Positions 32,436 through 40,615 of a stretch of 64,000 nt of DNA are shown here, in pieces. A program made the position numbers and the translations under genes. Positions within the stretch are counted from its first letter, which is position 1. Every line of letters begins with the position of its first letter. Source of the stretch: JAVEWJ01 sp034004605 (GTDB lineage Bacteria; Patescibacteriota; Gracilibacteria; UBA1369; LOWO2-01-FULL-3); NCBI GenBank assembly GCA_034004605.1, contig JAVEWJ010000001.1, forward strand, positions 372,001-436,000, written 5' to 3'. The notes under the pieces were generated by a model. That model was given only the letters and a program-made list of their open reading frames with translations. It made no database searches and had not been told where the DNA came from.

Positions 32436-35400
32436 TTATTCTAGTGGCTCTTCTTCCTCTTTAATCGGAAGTAGATCTTCTTCGAGTGTGTCGCCGCTTT
32501 CCTCAACGATTTTTTCTTCAATTTCGAGATTTATCGGGGTTTCGTTTTCAAACGATTCCTCTAAAATTTCGTCTTTTTCCATCTCGTCGCCGAGTTTTTC
32601 AATTTGCATCAGTTTGACTGAAAGACCGAGTGATTGAAGCTCTTTAACAAGAACATTGAATGATTGAGGCACTCTCGGGCGTTTGATTCCTTCGCCTTTA
32701 ACGATTGATTCGTAGGCCTTGGATCTTCCGTAAGTATCATCGGATTTGATTGTGAGCATTTCCTGAAGAGTATGAGCTGCGCCATAGGCTTCGAGTGCCC
32801 ACACCTCCATTTCTCCAAATCTCTGTCCTCCGTGTTGGGCTTTTCCTCCAAGCGGCTGTTGTGTGACAAGAGAATATGGACCAACCGACCTGGCGTGGAT
32901 TTTGTCTTCAACCAAGTGGCTTAATTTAAGCATATATGTTGTACCGACGGTGACCGGTCTGTCGAAAGCGTCTCCGGTTTTTCCGTTGTAAAGAATTGAT
33001 TTTCCGTTTGTGGGAAGACCTTCTTCTTTAAGTGCGTTTTCGATTTGCTCAGTTGTGATTCCGTTTAATGGGGGAGTGGCAATCGTAATTCCTCTTTTTG
33101 ATGCGGCCCATCCAAGGTGAGTTTCAAGGATTTGTCCGATGTTCATACGAGAAATTACACCGAGCGGATTTAGAACGATATCAACCGGTGTGCCATCGGG
33201 TAGGAAAGGCATATCTTCACGAGGAACAACGATTGAAACGATACCTTTGTTTCCGTGACGACCGGCCATTTTATCACCTACTTGGATTTTTCTGGTCTGA
33301 GCAACGTTGACTTTGATTTGTTTCAAAATACCTGTGGGGAGCTCGTCGCCGGCTTCTTTTGTAAATATTTGAACGCCGATGACTTTTCCTCCTTTACCTC
33401 CGGGGAGGCGAAGCGATGAGTCTTTTACATCTCTGGCTTTTTCACCGAAGATTGCTCTAAGTAGGCGTTCTTCTGCGGTGAGTTCTGTTTCTCCTTTTGG
33501 TGTGATTTTTCCAACGAGGATATCTCCATCGTGAACTGTGGCACCGATTCTAACGATACCGTCGGCATCGAGGTCTTTGAGTTTTGCTTCGGATACATTC
33601 GGGATGTCTTTCGTGATTACCTCAGGGCCGAGTTTTGTTTCTCTAACGTCAAGTGTGAATGTTTCGATGTGGATTGAGTCGTAGATTCCTTTTCTTACTA
33701 TATTGTCCGAAAGAACGATGGCATCTTCGTAGTTGTAGCCTTCCCAAGCCATGTATGCGACTGTGATGTTTTTACCGAGAGCGAGCTCTCCGTTTTGTGT
33801 AGCCGGTCCGTCCGCGAGAAGTGTGCCTTTGACGACTTTATCGCCTTTTTTCACTCTTACTCTTTGGTGAATACAAGTGCCTTGGTTTGATCTTTCGTAA
33901 TTTGTGATTTTGTAATTTATTTTTCTACCGTTGTCATAGATTACGGTGACAAGTTCGGCATCAACATAAGAAACTGTGCCCGGTCCTGCGGCAAGAATTA
34001 CTTGTCCGGAGGATTTGGCTGCGATTTCTTCGATACCCGTTCCCACAACCGGAGCGTCCGGATTGAGAAGTGAAACAGCTTGTCTCTGCATGTTTGTACC
34101 CATGGATGCACGAGTGTTATCGTCGTGTTCCACGAATGGAATAAGCGCCGTTGTGATTGAAAGAATTTGTTTTGGCGATACATCTATGTGGGTAAGGTCG
34201 TTTACATGTGCGAGATAAGGTTCGCCGGTTTTTCTTGTTGAAATTCGTTTTTCAAGAAATTGACCGACCTCATCGATTTTGGAATTTGCCTGTGCGATGA
34301 TGAATTCTTTTTCCTCATCGGCATCGTAATATTCGATTTTATCTGTGAGATAACATCTTACCTTGATTTCGTTTAAGTCTTTGACTTTTACGAGTTCTTC
34401 CGCGGCTTTCTCGTCGATTTTGTCGCCGGCTTCAATGATTGTTTTTCCTCTTGCGCTTTCGATTGTTTCTCTTGAAATATGTCCGACACCGTCTTTCCCA
34501 TTGTTTTTGACGCTGTGTGCGAGTGTTCTAAACGGAGTTTCGATGAATCCGTATTCGTTTATCTTTGCATAAGTGGCAAGGTGGATAACAAGACCGATAT
34601 TTGGTCCTTCCGGAGTGGCTACAGGACAGATTCTTCCATAATGAGATTCGTGTACATCACGAACATCAAACGATGCTCTTTCTCGAGATAGACCTCCCGG
34701 ACCCATTGCGGAGAGTCTTCTTTTGTGCTCGAGCTCGGCAAGGGGATTTGTTTGATCCATGAATTGCGAGAGCTGAGAACTTGCGAAGAATTCTCTTAGG
34801 GCTGCGGTGATTGGTCTGGAGTTGATGAGTTGTGTTGGGGTGACGGTCTCAAGATCCATAACGGTCATTCTGTCTTTTGCGATACGGTCGGTTCGAAGAA
34901 GACCCACTCTGAATTTGTTTTGTACAAGTTCTCCAACAGCTCTAACTCTTCTGTTTGCCAAGTGATCGATATCATCTGGTCTCTCTAGCCCGTTGTTCAT
35001 TCTAAGCAAGTGCTTGACGATGATTGTAAGGTCGTTTACTTGAAGTGTGTGATATTTCTTTTTGTTCGGTGTGTCGAGCTTGAATTTTTTATTGAGTTTG
35101 TAGCGTGCAACAGGGCCCATGTCGTATTTTCTGTAGTCGAAGAACATTCCGTCGATGAGCTGTTTTGCATTTTCAGGAGTTGCAAGGTCGCCGGGTCTGA
35201 TTTTTTTGTATATTTGTTGATACGCTTCTCCAACAGTCTTTGCGTTGTCTTTTTCGAGGGTATTTAAAATGTAATCGTGTTCTATATCGAGGATTTCGTT
35301 TTTAAAAAGGTCTAAGATGTCTTTATCTTCGGAAAAACCGACAACTCTAAGAAGGGAAGTTAATGGGATTTTTCTTTTTCTGTCGATTTTGACATTGATG

Positions 35401-36329
35401 ATGCCTTTTTTGTCGGTCTCTATTTCAAGCCATGCGCCTCTTTTTGGGATGATTTTTGCGCAGTACATTCCTCTTGCTGCAGGATTTTCAGAGAAAAACA
35501 CGCCGGGAGCTCTTACAATTTGGCTTACTACAACTCTTTCGATGCCATTTATAATGAAGGTGCCTTTGTCTGTCATTAGCGGGATGTTTCCGAGGAATAC
35601 ATCTTGTTCTTTGATTTCTCCTGTGCCCTTATTGATGAGCTGAACATGGACTTTAAGGGGAGCTTCGTATGTGATGTTTTTTCTTCTTGAAATTTCGGCG
35701 TCGTATTTTGGCTCTTCAACGGCGTGATCAAGGAAGTGAAGCTCGAGTTTTTTCCCCGAGAAATCAACGATAGGCGAGATTTCATCGAGAAGTTCTCTTA
35801 CTCCTTCGGTAATGAATTTTTCGTAAGAATCGAGTTGAACCTCTATAAGTTCGGGGATCTGAACTTTTTTATCGATTTGTTTTGTGAGATAGGTCCTTTT
35901 TGAATTTAGAACGATTGAATTTTCTCTTTTGATTGTTTCGATTTTTTTGGGAATTTCTTTGAGTACTTTTTCTTTTTTTGGAACTTTTTTAATAGGTTTT
36001 TCGATTTTCGCTTCGGGTTTTTTTGTGATTTTTTCCTCTTTTTTCGGAATAATGATTGTCGGCTTTTTCATAGGCTTTTTTTCTGGAGCCTCTTTTTTAG
36101 CTTCAGGTTTTTTCGTCGTTTTTTTCGGCATAGCTTTTAAATTCTTCAGCGCGATTTTCGGTGCTGTTTTTTTTGCAACTTTCATAGGCTTTTTTTGTGT
36201 ATTGGCCTTTTTTACGGGTTTTAAAGTTTTTTTAATCGGCTTTTTTTCGGGAGATTTTTTAGCTTTTGCCTTGATATTTTTGTTTTTTGAAGCTGGTTTT
36301 AGCTTCTTTTTTTCGACTTTTTTAGTCAT
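32436..36329 (-). CDS. rpoB: RNA polymerase beta subunit with Lys-rich N-terminal extension
   Basis: Catalytic beta subunit, 1297 residues. The conserved protein begins near residue 143 (KRTYLTKQIDKKVQIPELIE) and shows the rifampicin region (SQLSQFMDQTNPLAELEHKR then LSRERASFDVRDVH) and the C-terminal GGQRFGEMEVWALEAYGA. Residues 1-140 are a low-complexity Lys/Pro extension (KKPIKKTLKPVKK-like) not found in ordinary RpoB. A Glu-rich tail of about 55 residues follows the end. No Shine-Dalgarno precedes the ATG at 36329; internal Met codons at 49, 67 and 87 would only shorten the extension. rplJ/rplL are not upstream. Confidence 0.97.
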   Translation of the reverse strand: MTKKVEKKKLKPASKNKNIKAKAKKSPEKKPIKKTLKPVKKANTQKKPMKVAKKTAPKIALKNLKAMPKKTTKKPEAKKEAPEKKPMKKPTIIIPKKEEKITKKPEAKIEKPIKKVPKKEKVLKEIPKKIETIKRENSIVLNSKRTYLTKQIDKKVQIPELIEVQLDSYEKFITEGVRELLDEISPIVDFSGKKLELHFLDHAVEEPKYDAEISRRKNITYEAPLKVHVQLINKGTGEIKEQDVFLGNIPLMTDKGTFIINGIERVVVSQIVRAPGVFFSENPAARGMYCAKIIPKRGAWLEIETDKKGIINVKIDRKRKIPLTSLLRVVGFSEDKDILDLFKNEILDIEHDYILNTLEKDNAKTVGEAYQQIYKKIRPGDLATPENAKQLIDGMFFDYRKYDMGPVARYKLNKKFKLDTPNKKKYHTLQVNDLTIIVKHLLRMNNGLERPDDIDHLANRRVRAVGELVQNKFRVGLLRTDRIAKDRMTVMDLETVTPTQLINSRPITAALREFFASSQLSQFMDQTNPLAELEHKRRLSAMGPGGLSRERASFDVRDVHESHYGRICPVATPEGPNIGLVIHLATYAKINEYGFIETPFRTLAHSVKNNGKDGVGHISRETIESARGKTIIEAGDKIDEKAAEELVKVKDLNEIKVRCYLTDKIEYYDADEEKEFIIAQANSKIDEVGQFLEKRISTRKTGEPYLAHVNDLTHIDVSPKQILSITTALIPFVEHDDNTRASMGTNMQRQAVSLLNPDAPVVGTGIEEIAAKSSGQVILAAGPGTVSYVDAELVTVIYDNGRKINYKITNYERSNQGTCIHQRVRVKKGDKVVKGTLLADGPATQNGELALGKNITVAYMAWEGYNYEDAIVLSDNIVRKGIYDSIHIETFTLDVRETKLGPEVITKDIPNVSEAKLKDLDADGIVRIGATVHDGDILVGKITPKGETELTAEERLLRAIFGEKARDVKDSSLRLPGGKGGKVIGVQIFTKEAGDELPTGILKQIKVNVAQTRKIQVGDKMAGRHGNKGIVSIVVPREDMPFLPDGTPVDIVLNPLGVISRMNIGQILETHLGWAASKRGITIATPPLNGITTEQIENALKEEGLPTNGKSILYNGKTGDAFDRPVTVGTTYMLKLSHLVEDKIHARSVGPYSLVTQQPLGGKAQHGGQRFGEMEVWALEAYGAAHTLQEMLTIKSDDTYGRSKAYESIVKGEGIKRPRVPQSFNVLVKELQSLGLSVKLMQIEKLGDEMEKDEILEESFENETPINLEIEEKIVEESGDTLEEDLLPIKEEEEPLE

Positions 36330-36350
36330 AAAAGAAAATGGTCAAGGGAT

Positions 36351-36392
36351 TTATAAGTAGCTTAAGCAAGCGATTTTTCGCTTAAACGCCAT
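36351..36392 (-). CDS. Possible leader peptide upstream of rpoB
   Basis: A 13-codon frame (MAFKRKIACLSYL) lies between the rpoB promoter and rpoB, with GAGG three bases before its ATG. Its codons overlap an AAGCGA/TCGCTT hairpin. It ends 21 bases before the rpoB start. Chance is possible, but the location suits a leader that tunes rpoB translation or transcription. Confidence 0.3.
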   Translation of the reverse strand: MAFKRKIACLSYL

Positions 36393-36431
36393 AGTCCTCA
36401 ACTCTTCGCGATTTATGACATAGTTGTTTTA

Positions 36432-36459
36432 ATTTTACTTGAAACAGGGAGTGTGTCAA
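36432..36459 (-). promoter_or_regulatory. rpoB: Promoter of rpoB-ssb-rpoC
   Basis: On the minus strand a perfect TTGACA (36454-36459), a 16-base spacer and TAAAAT (36432-36437), giving a leader of about 95 bases. Confidence 0.7.
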
Positions 36460-36465
36460 CTTTTT

Positions 36466-37008
36466 TTATTTTTCCAGAGGTGGAATGTTTATTTCTGTGT
36501 TTTGTCCGAGCATTTCGTTTTTCAAATCTTCAGCACTTAAATTTTCAATAACGGTTTTGGCCATTTCTTTACCTCTGGCTTTTGATGCTTCTTTTTGTGA
36601 AAGTTCGGGGGTGGGAGTTTTTTCTGCGCTTAGGGTTGGTTCGTTGGGTTCCATATCATTTATTGCATATTCTCCTAAAGCTTTACCTCTAAGATAACCT
36701 TCCGTTCTTTCAAGAATGTTTGTGATCTCAGTTAGTGCTCGTTCCGTTTTTTCGGTGTTGAGATTTTCTTTGTTTAGGTTTTTTTCGATGTATGTAAGCG
36801 CTCTGTCTATGTCGTGTTTTAGCTTGTTCGCTTTGGGAAGGTCTATTCCTTGCAGTTCCTTTTGTGTGTTTTCAAGTAGGGTTTTGTTTTGTTGCAAAGC
36901 TTCTTTGTATTGTTCTTGTGTGCTTTTTTCAACAGATTCCACCTTTTGTGATAATTCAGGCCTTTCGGAAGGAGCGTTTTGGAAGATTAAGTAGTGTTCT
37001 TTAAACAT
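36466..37008 (-). CDS. Hypothetical coiled-coil protein, MFKE N-terminus
   Basis: A 180-residue hydrophilic protein, rich in Glu, Lys and Gln. Residues 20-110 have heptad-like patterns (QEQYKEALQQNKTLLENTQK) consistent with coiled coil; no membrane segment is present. The first residues, MFKEHYLIFQNAPSE, resemble those of the 69-residue protein at 38162-38371 (MFKENRIIMNNPED). It has its own promoter. I recognise no family. Confidence 0.65.
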   Translation of the reverse strand: MFKEHYLIFQNAPSERPELSQKVESVEKSTQEQYKEALQQNKTLLENTQKELQGIDLPKANKLKHDIDRALTYIEKNLNKENLNTEKTERALTEITNILERTEGYLRGKALGEYAINDMEPNEPTLSAEKTPTPELSQKEASKARGKEMAKTVIENLSAEDLKNEMLGQNTEINIPPLEK

Positions 37009-37034
37009 ATTTTTTGTTTTAAATGATTCTTGGT

Positions 37035-37063
37035 ATTATATCATTTTTGGGTTTGCTGTGCAA
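37035..37063 (-). promoter_or_regulatory. Promoter of the 180-residue coiled-coil protein
   Basis: On the minus strand TTGCAC (37058-37063), 17 bases, TATAAT (37035-37040), with the start codon about 27 bases downstream of the -10. Confidence 0.65.
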
Positions 37064-37161
37064 ATTCTTTATTGTTTTTTTTGGATTTGCGTTGATATAG
37101 TAATTGTATTTGACAAATTTTGCGTTTTGGTTTTTAATATAATACATTTTAATTTATTACT

Positions 37162-38046
37162 TTGGGTAACATTGAAAGGCGATATAGTGAGTTTGATGGT
37201 AGTGGTCGGTCTTTTTGTTTAGAGAAAACGCATGTTTCGGCATTGGTTTTTTGTTTTGCTTTGGCGTTGAGTTCGGTTGTGAATGAGATGGAGGGAATGG
37301 CTCAGGAAAACGTGTCCGGAGATGTTGTTTTGGATTCGGCGGGAATATTTTTGAAGACTGATAACGGTTTTTTCGGACAGGGGTATTTGGTGCTTGATGA
37401 AGTGGATGGAGAGGAGAAACTTCGAATATACACTATCGGACATGTTATCTCAGAGGCTCGGGAGCATATTTTTGTGACTGTTCCGGGAGTAAAGGATGGG
37501 GCTAAAGTGGATAAATTGGATTTTTCTTGTGTTGAAGAGGATTATTCTTTGGATTTGAGTTTATCAGACGAGAAGATCGGTGATTTGGGAGGTGACTCGG
37601 CTTGTTTTTATGAATTTACGAGGAACAGTTCAAAGCGTATTTTAGACAGTGATAATTTGAAACCTTTTGTGAGGCTTAGGGATCATGAGGACTTGAAGGT
37701 TGGGGCTTATATTGCGTTTCCAAACGCTTATGGCAAGGCATTTTCTTTAATGCGAATTATTGAAATCGATGATGTGTATTTGACGGTTGAAGCTGTTCGG
37801 GAAGTGTCCGATTTGGGAGAAGATTTTTTTTATGGAACAATTTGTAACGGAAGAAGCGGTGGGCCTGCGATTTTGGTTTCATTTTTGAATGATGAGGATG
37901 TTTCTTTGTTTAAGCCGGTTATAAGTGATGGCTTAAATGTTGTTGTAGGGGAAATTGAGATGGGAATGGAGGGGGAGGGGTTTGATGATCCTAAGACGGG
38001 TTTGGAATGTTTTATAAAAGGGAAAATTCGCAGACCGGTGAAATAG
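37162..38046 (+). CDS. Exported trypsin-like serine protease
   Basis: One of few plus-strand genes. A basic start and a hydrophobic segment (about residues 24-40, HVSALVFCFALALSSVV) suggest a signal peptide or anchor. A chymotrypsin-fold triad is visible: H94 in YTIGHVI, probably D131 in DYSLDLSL, and S232 in NGRSGGPAIL. Length is about 294 residues from a TTG start; no ATG fits before residue 43, so the exact start is uncertain. TTGACA at 37110-37115 with AT-rich -10-like hexamers lies upstream. It stops with TAG. Likely role: secreted or surface proteolysis; substrate unknown. Confidence 0.7.
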   Translation: MGNIERRYSEFDGSGRSFCLEKTHVSALVFCFALALSSVVNEMEGMAQENVSGDVVLDSAGIFLKTDNGFFGQGYLVLDEVDGEEKLRIYTIGHVISEAREHIFVTVPGVKDGAKVDKLDFSCVEEDYSLDLSLSDEKIGDLGGDSACFYEFTRNSSKRILDSDNLKPFVRLRDHEDLKVGAYIAFPNAYGKAFSLMRIIEIDDVYLTVEAVREVSDLGEDFFYGTICNGRSGGPAILVSFLNDEDVSLFKPVISDGLNVVVGEIEMGMEGEGFDDPKTGLECFIKGKIRRPVK

Positions 38047-38111
38047 GTGAAAGTAGACTTTGAGAGGTTTTTGATTTATGAAGAATTTGTGATTTGGGAG
38101 GTTTTTTTTGA

Positions 38112-38151
38112 AAAAGAAAGGAAGTCAAATAATTTCGGCTTCCTTTCTTTT
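38112..38151. terminator. Bidirectional terminator
   Basis: Arms AAAAGAAAGGAAG and CTTCCTTTCTTTT around a 14-base loop lie between the convergent protease gene (plus) and the 69-residue protein gene (minus). T-rich tails follow on both strands. Confidence 0.8.
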
Positions 38152-38161
38152 AAATTTTTAT

Positions 38162-38371
38162 TTATTTTAGTTTTCTAAAGCTAGCTTGAGCTTTTGCAAG
38201 TCTTTCTTCAGCCTTCTCAAGGTCTCCTTCAAGTTCTTCGCTAGTAAGTGCTGCGGCTTTTTCTTTGAGGTGTTTTGATTCGCTTGTGATTTCTTCTCCT
38301 GTAACAGGTGCGACTTCATGGCTTCCCATGTCTTCGGGGTTGTTCATAATTATTCGGTTTTCTTTAAACAT
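38162..38371 (-). CDS. Hypothetical small acidic protein, MFKE N-terminus
   Basis: A 69-residue charged, probably helical protein (LEGDLEKAEERLAKAQASF near the C-terminus). Its first residues resemble those of the protein at 36466-37008. It has its own good promoter and ends at a terminator, so it is a monocistronic, probably real gene. No family recognised. Confidence 0.6.
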   Translation of the reverse strand: MFKENRIIMNNPEDMGSHEVAPVTGEEITSESKHLKEKAAALTSEELEGDLEKAEERLAKAQASFRKLK

Positions 38372-38405
38372 TTTTGTTTTGGTTAAATTGTTTTTGTTTT
38401 ATCGT

Positions 38406-38434
38406 ATTATACTATGTTTTGCATTATTTGTAAA
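38406..38434 (-). promoter_or_regulatory. Promoter of the 69-residue protein
   Basis: On the minus strand TTTACA (38429-38434), 17 bases, TATAAT (38406-38411), about 35 bases before the start codon. Confidence 0.65.
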
Positions 38435-38503
38435 TGATTTCAAGCTTTATTGTTCTGAAAAGAGCGCTTGGATTTAGAAGTTTTTTAATAATCGTTTTGG
38501 TTT

Positions 38504-39772
38504 TTATTTGCTGATTGCCTTGATGGGGGAGATTTTTCCGGCTTTTAGGGCGGGGTAGTAGGCGGAGAGGAGTGCAATTATGGTGCCGAAGAGGATTACC
38601 GTTGTGAAGGTTTTGAGGTTTAGGACTATGAATGTGTCTGGGATTATATCCAGATTTGTGAATGTGTTTGAAATGTAGGTGTTGGTGAGGGTCGAAATGA
38701 GGCTTCCGAGAATTGTTCCGAAAACGGATCCTACAAACCCGATTAAGCCGGCTTCAATTAGAATCAAGTGGCGGATGTGTTTTTTTCTTGCGCCGAGGGC
38801 TCTGTATAGGCCGAGTTCTTTGATTCGTTCCGCAATTTGGGCGAGAAAGGTGGCGATGATTGCCAGTGAGGATGTGAGAAGAATTATTAGGCTTATTGCG
38901 CTTAAGGCGTAAGTGAGATAGTCGAATTTTGCGCTAACGGTCTTCATGTCTTCGAGCAGGTATTTTGCGAAGAAGTTTAATTCTTGCACTTTTTCGGCGA
39001 TCTTTGGTGTATCTTCGGGTGAATTTGCCATAAGGTGAACTTGCAGAAACTTATCTTCTTTGTCGCTTGAATATTTTTGGTTTAAGTCGTGGAGGATTTG
39101 TGGGGGAATTGTGGCTCCGATCAGGTTTACTTTGTCGGAAAATCCAACAACTTTGAATTTGATTTGGTCTTTTTTCTTTTGGAGTCCCGGGAAAAATGTG
39201 GAATAGCCCGGATACATTGTGATCTCTTTTCCGACAAGCGAACTCTCCGATACGGTGGGAAGGCCTTGTGGAACCGCTATTGTGAGGTTGTATATATCGA
39301 GAAGTTTGCCGGAAATTATTGCCGGGTATGGTTCACTTGTTGTCTTCCAGGCGTCTTTGATTTTGATGTCGTTGATCAGATAGCCTTCGTCGAGGCCGAA
39401 AAGCATGGCGTCCGTGATAAGAGAAAAGCCCATAATATCGGCTTCAAGGGATGTGATTGAGTTGAACTGGGTTTCGGGATAGGAGGCATCGATACCTTCG
39501 ATGTTCGATATTTTTTCGAGGTCGGTTTTTGTGATTCGTTTTTCGGTGATGGCTTTGAAAATCGCCAGAGTTTTTGAGTTTTCGACTTTCGGGCGAACGG
39601 TGATTTCGTTTAAAGATTTATTTTTCTCCATCTCTTCAAATGTGGCCTTCTTGATGCCCTCCGAAAGGCCCATAAAGATGAGCATGCTCATTGTGCCGAT
39701 TGTGACGGCAAGGGTGATTAGGAAGGTGCGGAATTTTCTTTGACGAATGTTTTTTATTGAGAGGATGAGCAT
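38504..39772 (-). CDS. FtsX/MacB-type ABC transporter permease
   Basis: The 422-residue protein has the MacB/LolC layout: an N-terminal membrane helix (about residues 14-36), a large extracytoplasmic domain of about 240 residues, then three membrane helices (near 285-310, 340-365 and 390-410) of the FtsX domain with the LGLYRALGARKKHIRHLILIEA loop. It pairs with the ATPase gene 15 bases upstream. Such systems move lipoproteins, peptides or antibiotics, or transmit mechanical signals; the substrate here is unknown. Confidence 0.88.
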   Translation of the reverse strand: MLILSIKNIRQRKFRTFLITLAVTIGTMSMLIFMGLSEGIKKATFEEMEKNKSLNEITVRPKVENSKTLAIFKAITEKRITKTDLEKISNIEGIDASYPETQFNSITSLEADIMGFSLITDAMLFGLDEGYLINDIKIKDAWKTTSEPYPAIISGKLLDIYNLTIAVPQGLPTVSESSLVGKEITMYPGYSTFFPGLQKKKDQIKFKVVGFSDKVNLIGATIPPQILHDLNQKYSSDKEDKFLQVHLMANSPEDTPKIAEKVQELNFFAKYLLEDMKTVSAKFDYLTYALSAISLIILLTSSLAIIATFLAQIAERIKELGLYRALGARKKHIRHLILIEAGLIGFVGSVFGTILGSLISTLTNTYISNTFTNLDIIPDTFIVLNLKTFTTVILFGTIIALLSAYYPALKAGKISPIKAISK

Positions 39773-39787
39773 GGGGGAAATTTTTGG

Positions 39788-40552
39788 TTATTTTTCTACT
39801 ATTGAGGTGTTGGTTTTTAAGTTTATTTGTCTACTTTTCGAATGCAGTGAGCTACACTTCGTTTCGCTCAGTGCAGTGTGCTTCGTTTCACTTCGCACAG
39901 TTCCATCTTTTATCTTGATTACTCGTGCCGCTTTTTCGGCGATGGCTTGGTCGTGGGTGGCTATTATCAGGGTCGTTTTGTGTGTTTGGTGGAGTTCTTT
40001 TAGAAGGTCGAGGATTGTAGCTCCGGTGGTGGTGTCTAGATTGCCGGTTGGTTCGTCCGCGACAAGGATTCTTGGTGAATTGATGAGCGCTCTTGCGATT
40101 GCGACTCGTTGTTTTTGGCCGCCGGAAAGTTCTTTTATTTTTGAGTCTATTTTTGCGAGAAGACCTACTTCGTTTAAGAGTTTTTTTGCTTTTTCTTCCG
40201 TGTTTTTCTTTTTATCTTTTGAAAAACGGGTGGGGAGAAGCACATTTTCGAGAACGGAAAGAAATGGGTCCAGGCAAAATTCTTGAAAAACGAAACCGAT
40301 TTCGGTGTTTCTATAAAGGGAAAGCTCTTCGTCGGTGAAGGTGCTTATGTCTTTGTTTTTTATGCGAACGGTTCCTTCGCTTGCTGTATCCAGTCCGCCG
40401 ATTATGTTTAATAGGGTGGATTTGCCGGAACCGGATGGGCCGGTGAGGGCTATAAATTCACCTTCGAGAATTTCGATGTTGACGGCTTCCAGGGTTTCAA
40501 AAACTTCGTTGCCTGTGAAATAGCGCTTGTAGACATTTTCGAGTTTGATCAT
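39788..40552 (-). CDS. MacB/LolD-type ABC transporter ATPase
   Basis: Nucleotide-binding subunit partnering the permease downstream. Walker A GPSGSGKST is at residues 38-46, the signature LSGGQKQR and Walker B ILVADEPTGNLD follow, and the H-loop is in IIATHD. The domain ends near residue 218. The remaining tail (ETKHTALSETKCSSLHSK) is encoded by two copies of a 29-base dispersed repeat and is probably not functional sequence. Confidence 0.92.
   Translation of the reverse strand: MIKLENVYKRYFTGNEVFETLEAVNIEILEGEFIALTGPSGSGKSTLLNIIGGLDTASEGTVRIKNKDISTFTDEELSLYRNTEIGFVFQEFCLDPFLSVLENVLLPTRFSKDKKKNTEEKAKKLLNEVGLLAKIDSKIKELSGGQKQRVAIARALINSPRILVADEPTGNLDTTTGATILDLLKELHQTHKTTLIIATHDQAIAEKAARVIKIKDGTVRSETKHTALSETKCSSLHSKSRQINLKTNTSIVEK
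39844..39901. repeat. Two tandem 29-base repeats in a gene 3' end
   Basis: Units at 39844-39872 and 39873-39901 both begin GCAGTG and end CAGT, with TTCG blocks inside (second unit GCAGTGTGCTTCG...TTCGCACAGT). The ends are nearly inverted repeats. A third unit lies at 62497-62525 beside the serS stop codon. Here they fall inside the coding tail of the ABC ATPase. Confidence 0.7.
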
Positions 40553-40615
40553 TTTTTGTGGGTGAGGCTGTTTCGATTTTTGGCTTTGGCAATTGTTTTA
40601 CTTATGGCGACGAAA

